NCBI RefSeq assembly: GCF_900110645.1
Contig: NZ_FOFB01000025.1
Location: 1 to 64,000 of the forward strand
Source of the DNA: Neolewinella agarilytica
GTDB lineage: Bacteria; Bacteroidota; Bacteroidia; Chitinophagales; Saprospiraceae
Direction: 5' to 3'
Length of the DNA: 64,000 nt
Part shown: positions 24,573-32,200 of the stretch, piece by piece
Position numbering within the stretch: the stretch's first letter is position 1
Layout: each line of letters opens with the position of its first letter
Notes under the pieces: generated by a model
The model's input: the letters and a program-made list of their open reading frames with translations, nothing else
Databases searched by the model: none
What the model was told of the DNA's origin: nothing
Position numbers and translations under genes: made by a program

Positions 24573-25915
24573 TTCACTCTCTCCCCATGCTTCACCACCA
24601 TATCCACTCCCTGCAGCAGGGCGATGTGGCGTAGTACGTCCCCCTTCACGGCGATGATGTCGGCGTATTTGCCTTCGGTGACGGTGCCGTAGTCTTTGTC
24701 GACGCCCATCATCTTGGCGGGCCAGTAGGTGGCGGCTTTGATGGTGTACATGCTCTCCAGCTCGAATTCATTGACCCAGACGTCGAGCTCGTTCCAGGTG
24801 CTCTGGCAGTGAAACTTCATCGGGATACCGGAGTCGGTACCGACCATCAGCACCACGCCCGCGTCTTTGAGCTGCTTGACTTTGCGCTCCAGCGTCGGGC
24901 GGCGGATGGGCGTCAACTGAAAGTAGGGCAGCTGACCGGGACGGTGGATGCTGGCGCGGATATCATCGATGATTTCCGGCGTCAGGCCTTCGTGCCAGCA
25001 GTCGTTATCGAGGGCTTCGGGATTATCGCGGGTATATTCGTAGTTGTAGAGGCCTTCTACGGTGGGCGTCCAGTAAAGCGGCCCGAGGTTCATCTGGGCG
25101 GTACGCTCGCGGATCATCTCCAGCACATCTTCCGGGTAGCCGGGGGCGGAGCTGAGGCCGGTGTGCTCGAAGCAGTCAACACCCGCTTTGAGTCCGCGGC
25201 GGATTTCTTCCGGACGGTGGCTGTGGGCCACCACGGTGAGCTTCCGTCGGTGGGCCTGATCGACGAGAGCCATGAAGGCGTCCATCGGGATTTGGTCCTG
25301 GTCAACGACCTTGATGCAGTCTACCCCGGCGTCGGCCAGTTCGTTGACTTTGCTGCGGGCGTCGGCAACGGTTTTGACGCTCCAGCGGAAGGCTTCGGTG
25401 CCCGGATAGGGCTCGTGTTGGAGGAAGGGTCCGGACATATACATCGTCGGGCCCATGAGCTCACCTTTATTGATTCGGTCGCGGACGGCGAGGGATTCCT
25501 TGAGCGGCCCGCCGAGGTCGCGGGCGCTGGTGATGCCGGCCATCAGCAGTTGTTTGGCGCTGGCGGGCATGATGATTTCTTCGAGGTAGGGCGGCATCAC
25601 GGTGTCCCAGTAGGCGTAGTCGCTGTGGCCATTGATCATCAGGTGCACGTGCATGTCCCATAGTCCGGGCAGTACGCTCATGCCTTCGGTGGAGATGATT
25701 TCGGCGTCGGCCGGAATGTCTACCGTAGCGCGGGTGCCAACGGCCTTGATGCGCTCGCCTTCGATGAGGACGACTGAGTTGCGGAGGGGCGTCCCGCCGA
25801 AGCCATCGATCAGGGTGCCTCCGACGAGGGCCTTGGTTTTGGCCTGTGCGTTCATTTGGGCGCTGACGCAGGTGCAAAGGAGGGTAAAAAAAGCAAGGTG
25901 GAGGAAGGTTCTCAT
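24569..25915 (-). CDS. Secreted amidohydrolase (metal-dependent, imidazolonepropionase-like)
   Basis: 448 residues from the ATG at 25915, which starts a Sec signal (MRTFLHLAFFTLLCTCVSAQ); the longer frame crosses the divergent promoter. The TIM-barrel metal ligands are present: WDMHVHLM, a likely carbamylated Lys in VDCIKVVDQ, VAHSHRP, CFEHTG and GTDSGIP. The N- and C-terminal beta-sandwich parts (LVGGTLIDG; GKYADIIAV) are typical. Substrate may be a peptide or ring amide; unknown. The signal peptide is encoded partly by the dispersed word (25859-25878), and the TAG stop lies in a boundary array. Confidence 0.9.
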   Translation of the reverse strand: MRTFLHLAFFTLLCTCVSAQMNAQAKTKALVGGTLIDGFGGTPLRNSVVLIEGERIKAVGTRATVDIPADAEIISTEGMSVLPGLWDMHVHLMINGHSDYAYWDTVMPPYLEEIIMPASAKQLLMAGITSARDLGGPLKESLAVRDRINKGELMGPTMYMSGPFLQHEPYPGTEAFRWSVKTVADARSKVNELADAGVDCIKVVDQDQIPMDAFMALVDQAHRRKLTVVAHSHRPEEIRRGLKAGVDCFEHTGLSSAPGYPEDVLEMIRERTAQMNLGPLYWTPTVEGLYNYEYTRDNPEALDNDCWHEGLTPEIIDDIRASIHRPGQLPYFQLTPIRRPTLERKVKQLKDAGVVLMVGTDSGIPMKFHCQSTWNELDVWVNEFELESMYTIKAATYWPAKMMGVDKDYGTVTEGKYADIIAVKGDVLRHIALLQGVDMVVKHGERVK

Positions 25916-25963
25916 TGTGTGTGCGTAATTTGTGGGTTCAAGATAGTTCGCAGCGTCTAAAGG

Positions 25964-27109
25964 ATGATCAAATACCCACAAACTACCATTGCGGTTGGAA
26001 AAGCCTCCCTCCGGATCGGCTGTCAGCTCAGTCAGATGAGCGGCCAAACGGATTATCACATCGGGGATCGTCTGACGGGCGAATTGATCGTACACCCTTA
26101 CATGACTATAGCGCTCCTTAAAATTGAAGCCCGTCTGGAATATATTCTGCGGGGAGATCAGCAGTCATCCCGTCAGTATCATGACGGACTCATGGTTTCC
26201 CGGGAGCTACGCCTGGATGCCGGCAAACAACATCGCCTGCCCTTCTCCTTTGCCAAACCCTTCCATCTGGTTAATTACACCGATAGCAAGCCAAAGGGTT
26301 TCTGGCGCCTGGAGTTTACATTTTACCCCCAAAAGGCCAGGTCCGGCCTGATGAACAGTATTCGGATACCCGGAGGCAACCCTGCCGTAGAGACTACCCT
26401 GCAAGTGCCGGTCGTACATGGTGACGGGCAGTTCAGGGCGCTTCCTAAAGAACTTGACATCCAAAACTTCAGTTTTCGGGAATCAATTGCCGCCCTGATC
26501 GGATTCGGATTTCTCTTTTACCTGGCTTTGGCCACTGATCTGGCCGAGACCACCAACTTCCTTCCGGCCATTTTTCTGTGGATTCTCCTTCCGGTGATTG
26601 CCATACTGCTGTTTCGTCTATACCGCTTTAAAGATATCCCCATGGAGCTGGCGGAAACCGGAGACGGTAAGCTCAAGGTTCGCATGCTCGACCGGGGAGA
26701 TGGCCACTGGAAAAAGATGACGCTGGGGTATCAGGTAATCAGTTCACACGTTGATAAAGATGGTAAAAAAAGGGAAATCAACCGGCGCGTCCTGTACAAA
26801 ACTGATTTCCCGCTGGAAGACATTGCCCGGCCCCGCGAGCACTTCATTGAGGCCACCCTCCCCTGGCCCAAATGGCCACACTCCAAGCTCCCTACCAGCT
26901 ACCGACGCGACCAACAGGGCTACCACTGGGAAATATACCTGAAAACGCCGGGGCTACTAAAAGAGCAGGTTCAAACCTGGCCCGTTGCGGTGAGCTGGGA
27001 GGCTTTTCGGTTGCCGGGGGAGAGCGTGGCAGAATCGATTTCGGAAGATGTATTGGAGCTGGAACCTTTGAAGGAACGGGTTCGGCTTGAAAATGACGCG
27101 GCCGACTAA
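25964..27109 (+). CDS. Membrane protein of unknown function, arrestin-like ends
   Basis: 381 residues. The soluble N-terminal region (about 1-165) contains RLTGELIVHPYMTIALLKIEARLEY and GFWRLEFTFYP, in the style of arrestin-like beta-sandwiches. Two TM helices lie at about 173-215 (FGFLFYLALATDLAE, LPAIFLWILLPVIAILLF). The C-terminal half is again soluble and beta-rich (GYQVISSHVDKDGKK, IYLKTPGLLKEQVQTWPV). No known family recognised; the arrestin-like comment is inference. It is divergent from the amidohydrolase. Its last codons (DAAD) and TAA stop lie inside the triple-hairpin element at 27099. Confidence 0.55.
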   Translation: MIKYPQTTIAVGKASLRIGCQLSQMSGQTDYHIGDRLTGELIVHPYMTIALLKIEARLEYILRGDQQSSRQYHDGLMVSRELRLDAGKQHRLPFSFAKPFHLVNYTDSKPKGFWRLEFTFYPQKARSGLMNSIRIPGGNPAVETTLQVPVVHGDGQFRALPKELDIQNFSFRESIAALIGFGFLFYLALATDLAETTNFLPAIFLWILLPVIAILLFRLYRFKDIPMELAETGDGKLKVRMLDRGDGHWKKMTLGYQVISSHVDKDGKKREINRRVLYKTDFPLEDIARPREHFIEATLPWPKWPHSKLPTSYRRDQQGYHWEIYLKTPGLLKEQVQTWPVAVSWEAFRLPGESVAESISEDVLELEPLKERVRLENDAAD

Positions 27110-27198
27110 AGTCGGTGCTGTGTTACGAAGCTCTGCGAGCTATTGTTTTATTACTCCAGCTCGGAGAGCTTCGTAACACAGCACCAGTTTTAACCGGC
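27099..27198. repeat. Triple-hairpin dispersed element, copy 2
   Basis: Central arms 27114-27141 and 27158-27185 pair over 28 bp with one mismatch. The left end hairpin is CCGACTAAAGTCGG (27102-27115); the right end is a weaker CCAGTTTTAACCGG. Sequence and layout match 2098-2196. The stop codon of the preceding gene sits in the left end hairpin. Confidence 0.85.
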
Positions 27199-27276
27199 TG
27201 AAATTAGACGGGAGCTTACACCTCCCCCAAAGAAGCCATACAACAGCACCGGTAAGCCCCCTGCTCTTTACCCGCC

Positions 27277-27296
27277 CCTGCACCTGCGGCCGCGCC
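27277..27296 (+). repeat. Dispersed word CCTGCACCTGCG-N3-GCGCC
   Basis: Plus-strand copy (N3 = GCC) in the 280-bp gap between the triple-hairpin element and the Lacal_2735-like gene. Confidence 0.75.
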
Positions 27297-27389
27297 TAAC
27301 TATCTGCTGTTGTGAACGATAAGCCCGTAAACGTCGATAAAACCAGAACCATTCCCGCCCCACGCCGTTACACCAGCAAATAGTAAACT

Positions 27390-27563
27390 ATGTTTGGATT
27401 ATTCAAAAAAGACCCCGTAAAAGCCCTCGAAAAGAAGCACGCGCAGCTGATGGAAAAGGCGATGCACGTACAGCGAAGTGGAGACCTCAAAGCCTACGCT
27501 GCCATCATTGATGAAGCGAAAAAGGTGGAGGATGAGATTATTGAACTGAAGGAGAAGGGGTAG
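27390..27563 (+). CDS. Lacal_2735-family small protein
   Basis: 57 residues: MFGLFKKDPVKALEKKHAQ..., an amphipathic helical hairpin with AMHVQRSGDLKAYAAIIDEAKKVEDEI. This matches the conserved Bacteroidota family often named Lacal_2735/DUF6435, a small cytoplasmic protein of unknown function. The start is fixed by the invariant MFGLFKKDP. The TAG stop is the first triplet of a boundary array (TAGTCTGGTT...). Confidence 0.88.
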   Translation: MFGLFKKDPVKALEKKHAQLMEKAMHVQRSGDLKAYAAIIDEAKKVEDEIIELKEKG

Positions 27564-27600
27564 TCTGGTTGTTCGGTAGTCTTGTAGGCTGCCGCGAGGG
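27561..27600 (+). repeat. Gene-boundary array and core after Lacal_2735 gene
   Basis: From the TAG stop: TAGTCTGGTTGTTCGG-TAGTCTTGTAG, then the core variant GGCTGCCGCGAGGGGC. Same sense as the gene. Confidence 0.7.
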
Positions 27601-27676
27601 GCTTGCTCGCTTCGCTCGTGTGTGACCATTTTGACGCTGACTACTGCACCCTACCATCAAACCTCCAGCTGCATAG

Positions 27677-27729
27677 CAGCGTGCCTTCCAACAGCGGTAG
27701 CTACTACCAAACTACCCGACTATAATACT
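27677..27729 (-). repeat. Gene-boundary core and array before DUF2256 gene
   Basis: On the minus strand, beginning at the start codon, an array (TAGTATTATAGTCGGG-TAGTTTGGTAGTAG) runs out to a core variant GCTACCGCTGTTGGAAGGC. The array touches the gene and the core points away. Confidence 0.65.
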
Positions 27730-27876
27730 ATGAAACGTCCCCTCCCCTCCAAAATCTGCCCTGTTTGCAACCGCCCCTTCAACTGGAGAAAGAAGTGGGA
27801 GAAGGTTTGGGATGAGGTAAAGTACTGCTCGGAGAAGTGTCGGAGGAACAAGTCAGGCCATCAAACAGTCAAGTAG
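27730..27876 (+). CDS. DUF2256 zinc-ribbon-like small protein
   Basis: 48 residues from the ATG at 27730; upstream codons of the longer frame are array sequence. [19 protein letters not shown] and [12 protein letters not shown] give two CxxC/CxxxC knuckles for one zinc, the DUF2256 signature; members are small nucleic-acid-binding-like proteins of unknown role, often near photolyase-type genes (none here). Both ends of the gene are bounded by arrays, and the stop is TAG. Confidence 0.9.
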   Translation: MKRPLPSKICPVCNRPFNWRKKWEKVWDEVKYCSEKCRRNKSGHQTVK

Positions 27877-27902
27877 TCAAACAGTAGCTACCGCACGTGA
27901 TT
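27857..27902 (+). repeat. Gene-boundary array and core after DUF2256 gene
   Basis: TCAAACAGTCAAGTAG-TCAAACAGTAG spans the last codons and TAG stop of the gene, followed by the core variant GCTACCGCACG. The array therefore extends into the coding sequence. Confidence 0.65.
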
Positions 27903-27988
27903 AGCTCGCTTCACAAGTTATTGCGTGACTAATCTGACTCTATGATTGCTTAAATTTCCACTTTACCTACAGTCGTGCAGCGACGTAC

Positions 27989-28043
27989 CTCCGCCTTGCG
28001 GCAGCCACTACATTACTACCGACTACAATACTACATTACTAAA
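27989..28043 (-). repeat. Gene-boundary core and array before oxidase subunit III gene
   Basis: On the minus strand from the start codon: TTTAGTAATGTAGTATTG-TAGTCGGTAGTAATGTAGT, then the core variant GGCTGCCGCAAGGCGGAGG. It faces the preceding element across about 90 bp of plain DNA. Confidence 0.7.
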
Positions 28044-28685
28044 ATGGAAAACCGCCCCTACGAGGTTGCCCCTCCCATCGATGAAAGCCAGGACAACTTC
28101 GCCTTCCACCCGAAGAATGTCGTCCTCATGCTCCTCATCATCAGCCTGACGATGTTGTTTCTGACGCTAACGGCAGCTTTCGTGTATACCCGGGTACAGA
28201 GTGATTTGCCGCCGATCAAGCTCCCCATCCTTTTTCTGGTCAATACCGGTATTTTGCTCGCCAGTAGTTACACCATGATCCGCGCCAAGCGCGCCTACCT
28301 GGCGGATAACACTAAGGAGTACACCAATATGCTATGGGTCACCCTTGGCTTGTCCTTTTTCTTCCTGGGCATGCAGTGTGTGGCCTGGTATCAGCTTTTT
28401 GCCCAGCAGATTTACATCACGTCGGACAACTCCGCAGGCTATCTCTATGTCATCAGCTTTCTGCACTTTGCTCACGTTATTGGGGGGATTCCCTTTCTCG
28501 GGGTATTTCTCTATCGTGCAAGGAAGTATATGCGGGAGCCCGTGTCCGTACTCGTCTATTTTTCTGATCCGGCGAAGCGGCTTAATCTGCGGTTACTGAC
28601 AATTTACTGGCATTTTCTGGATGCACTGTGGATATATCTGGTGGTCTTCTTTTTCATTAATCAGTTGATTTGGCAGTTTGGGTGA
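28044..28685 (+). CDS. Cytochrome c oxidase subunit III-like (heme-copper oxidase)
   Basis: 213 residues from the ATG at 28044 (upstream codons are array). Five TM helices are visible near residues 28-48, 62-78, 97-118, 131-155 and 185-205. Family signatures include SLTMLFLTLTAAFVYTR, FFLGMQCVAWYQL and FLHFAHVIGGIPFLGVF, and the last helix has TIYWHFLDALWIYLVVFFF, the W-H-F-x-D-x-x-W pattern of subunit III. It is the small type found in Bacteroidota caa3/bo-type oxidases. The catalytic subunits are not in this window, so it is an isolated copy. Confidence 0.92.
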   Translation: MENRPYEVAPPIDESQDNFAFHPKNVVLMLLIISLTMLFLTLTAAFVYTRVQSDLPPIKLPILFLVNTGILLASSYTMIRAKRAYLADNTKEYTNMLWVTLGLSFFFLGMQCVAWYQLFAQQIYITSDNSAGYLYVISFLHFAHVIGGIPFLGVFLYRARKYMREPVSVLVYFSDPAKRLNLRLLTIYWHFLDALWIYLVVFFFINQLIWQFG

Positions 28686-28705
28686 GGAAGGGTTGTGGCG
28701 CAGCG

Positions 28706-28836
28706 AAGGGTTGTTTCACGCAGAAGGACTCAGAAGAGGGGGAAGGACGCAGGAGGGCTGCTGCGCAGCTAAGAGTTGTTTTCACGCAGAAGGACGCAGA
28801 GGAAGGGGAAGACGCAGAAGCTGCTGCGAAGCAAGT
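28706..28836 (+). repeat. CACGCAGA(A)GGACGCAG family, copy 2 (two units)
   Basis: Two units of about 70 bp: GTTGTTTCACGCAGAAGGAC and GTTGTTTTCACGCAGAAGGA start near 28710 and 28778, each followed by GGGGAAG and a GCTGCTGCG block. It follows the oxidase gene in the same sense, as copies at 10418 and 52340 follow theirs. Confidence 0.65.
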
Positions 28837-29197
28837 GCTGAAAAGTAAAGGAACAGAAATCCAGTTACTACTCTACTTTAGGACACTGCGCTCTAGAACA
28901 AATCCTCCACTAATCAGAACCAAAACCTACAATACCTCCCCCCATCTTAAGCGGAGGGTCATCCCTCTCCAGCGAGGCACGAGCGGTATGGAGAGGGACC
29001 GAGGGAGAGGGTTTAAAGGGCTGCTGTCCAGCGAAAGGTTAAACACTGAGGGACGCTGATGCCGCTACAGCGGGCTTTCCATTCAAGCCTGTTCCATCTC
29101 CAAAACCGTTACCAATTCCCTAAAAAATGCACTCTAAGTGGAGTCTGACTAACTAATCCGTCAACCACTACGTTTCCTTAGGGAACACGCGTATTTT

Positions 29198-29213
29198 CGC
29201 GGTCTGAACCGCG
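29198..29213 (+). promoter_or_regulatory. Hairpin directly before the TamB start
   Basis: CGCGGT-CTGA-ACCGCG forms a perfect 6-bp stem ending two bases before the ATG at 29215. TATTTTCG at 29192-29199 is close to the -7 consensus, so the hairpin may be at the very 5' end of the mRNA and affect initiation. Confidence 0.35.
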
Positions 29214-29214
29214 C

Positions 29215-32200
29215 ATGAGTCAACAAGCTGTACAGAACGAACCAAGTCCAAACCCGCCCCGCCCCCGTCGGAGCCGGGTATGGAAATGGGTGCGCCGGAC
29301 TTTTATCTGGACGGTTCTGCTTTTGGTCTGCATTATCCTGCTATTTCAGTGGCAGCCGGTACAAGACTGGCTGGCCCGCCAGGCGACCAACTCGATCAGC
29401 AAAACCCTGGAAACCCGGGTAACGGTGGGCAAAGCCCGCCTTTCCTGGCTGGACCAACTGCGGATCGAAGACGTCTTCATCGAAGATAAATACGGAGACA
29501 CCTTACTCTATGGAAAGACCCTGGAAGCCAATTTCAACATCTTCAACGGACTGGAAATTGAAGGGATTCTGATTGAAGATACCCGCTTCCAGATCAGGCG
29601 TGACCTGGGGGACCCCGAGAGTAACTTAACCACCGCCCTGGGGAAACTCTTCAGTAAGGAGTCCGAATCCAGCAGCACCCCGCTCAACCTGAAACTGAAA
29701 AGAGTTGACCTCCATCGAATTGCCTTCATCCAAAACGATAGTGTGAAGGGGCAGCGCTTCGACGTGAGCCTGGAATCCGGAGTGGTGCGGATGGACGAGC
29801 TGGACCTCCCCAACGGAGAAGTCCGCATCGCCAGCGCCGAGCTGCGCGAACCCCTGGTTCGCCAAACCAGCATCGTCCCCTCCCCGATCGATCCCGCGCT
29901 GCTGAAGCTGGACAGCATTACTCAGGATACGAGCCAGCAGTCGCTGCGTTTTCTGGCGGGCAGTATTGAAGTCATTGATGGCGGCTACCAACTCGACAAC
30001 TTCCGGAAGGAGCCCATTCAAACAGGAGACATCACCGCCGTCGACTTTGCCCGCCTGGGTGTTTTTGACATCGACCTGGAGCTGATTGAGGTAGACTTTT
30101 TTGATGGAGACTTTCTGGCAAAGCTCAAACACCTGAGTCTGGAAGAAAGGTCAGGATTTGTGCTGGACCGCCTTAGTGTTCAAGACCTAAAAATAACGCC
30201 TACGGAGTTACAGTTATACGACCTGGAGCTCGTGACGGAAGAGAGCGAGCTATCGGACAGTCTCCAATTCAACTTCCGGAATGGTTGGGGCTCCTGGGCG
30301 GACTTCAACAATGAAGTACGCATGGACATCAAGGTAAAGAACAGCCAGGTAGCCGTTCGTGACCTGCTCTATTTTGCCCGTAAGCTCCGGTTCAACACTT
30401 TCTTCCGCGACAACCTCGGCCGCAAACTTACCCTCGGCGGCCGCCTCAGCGGCCGGGTCAATAACCTTCGGGGCCGGGACGTAGAAATCTCCCTGGACAA
30501 CTCCACCTCCCTCGTTGGAAGCTTTGGCTCCCGTAACCTCGCTAAGCGCGGGTCCGAATCCCTTAACCTCGACCTGAAGCGCCTGACGACCAACATGAAC
30601 ACCCTGCGCCGGCTGATCCCTGACTTCAGCCCGCCGGAGAATTTTGACCGGCTGGGCACACTACAGTTCAAGGGAAGTTTCGATGGCTTCTTCACGGACT
30701 TTTTTGCTTCCGGAGACCTGCGTACGGACATCGGCCAGACGATCTTCAACATGGCCCTCGTGATCAATGACAACGCTCCGGCAACTTATAACGGCCAACT
30801 GGCCCTGAATGACTTCGACCTGGGCGTATGGGCTAACAACCCCGACTTTGGCATCGTTAATTTCAGCGGAGCCATTGAAAACGGTATTGGCCTCGAGGCA
30901 GCCTCCGCCCGGGCAGACCTGGACGCCACCATTCAGGATTTTAACTTCCGGGGGTACACCTATGCCAATGCCGTCATTGACGGCCGGCTGGAGGAAAAAT
31001 TCTTTAACGGGAATTTCCAGATTGCCGATGAAAACATCGACCTCAACTTCCTGGGAGAACTCGACTTCCGGGACTCTATCCCCACCTTCGACTTTGACGC
31101 CACCGTTGGTGAGCTTGACCTGCTGGCCCTCAACCTCAGCAAAAAGCCAATTGCGCTCTCCGGCGGCATTGATCTGAACCTGGTAGGAACTAACTTCAGC
31201 GAAATGGAAGGTCGTGTAGAACTCTCCGATTTCGAAGTACTGATTGACACCCTGGCGGTAGACATTGACACTCTCCTGGCCTACAGTACTTTCGATGCCG
31301 AAGGGCAAAAGGTCGTTAAGCTGGAAAGTGACATTGCTACTGGCGAGATTGTCGGTCGTTTCGACCTCGAAGAAGTACCTGCCAGTTTAACCAACTACCT
31401 GGTTAACTACTACCCCGCCTGGGTGGGCCGCTTAAAAATCAAGCCCCCCAGAAACGTTCCCCCTCCGAATCGATTCAGCTTTGACCTCCAGATTTTAGAT
31501 TCCAAGGGGCTCAACCGGCTAATCAGTCCCCAACTGGGCCGCATTGTGGACGTTTCCCTCAATGGTTCCTATGATGGTTTCGAGGATGAGCTACAGGCAG
31601 AGTTCATTGCCCCGAACCTGAATTTTGCGGACTTCCGCTTCGTAGATTTCGTGCTTAAGTCAAAAGGGGAAAAAGATGAAGGTGAGCTGGATTTTTCGGT
31701 CGACAGTACCTTCGTCAATGGTCGTCCGCTACTTAATCGGTTGACTTTGCTCAGTTTGGTAGACAATGAGTTAATCGACTTTGGCATCACCTACGGCGGA
31801 GACCCGGACAATATTTTCCTGGACCGGATCAACCTGGATGGTCAGCTTAGCCTACCCGACAGTCAGAATTTTGAGCTGCGGTTTGATGCGTCTCAGCTTG
31901 AAATATTCCAGCAGCGCTGGCAGATTAGCCGGGGCAACTACGTCATCTTCGGGCCACGCCTGATTGACGCCCAGAACTTTGCCCTCCGCAGCGGTCGCCG
32001 CAGCATCCGGCTCAATAATTTTGGCGAGGACGGTCTGAATCTCGACCTCCTGAATATGGATCTGGCCCTGATCGATTCCGTCTGGAACTATCCGCCCCTT
32101 GACTTCAGCGGTGACGTTGACATCAACATCTCCGTAGCTGACGTCTTCCGCCAGGAAGGCATCTCTGCGCAAATCCGGTCAGACACCTTCCTGATGAACA

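Larger units (their letters stand above)
28686..29214. other. Repeat-rich intergenic region
   Basis: 529 bp without a credible gene; the frame at 28670-29059 runs through repeats. 28710-28840 holds two copies of a TTGTTTCACGCAGAAGGACGCAG-like unit with GCTGCTGCGCAGC, and 28973-29007 a hairpin (CCCTCTCCA / TGGAGAGGG). Nothing notable is visible in 29050-29190. Confidence 0.7.

Noticed and set aside
28670-29059. 129-residue frame after the oxidase gene
   Set aside because: It overlaps the oxidase 3' end and repeat family CACGCAGA, with a low-complexity product.
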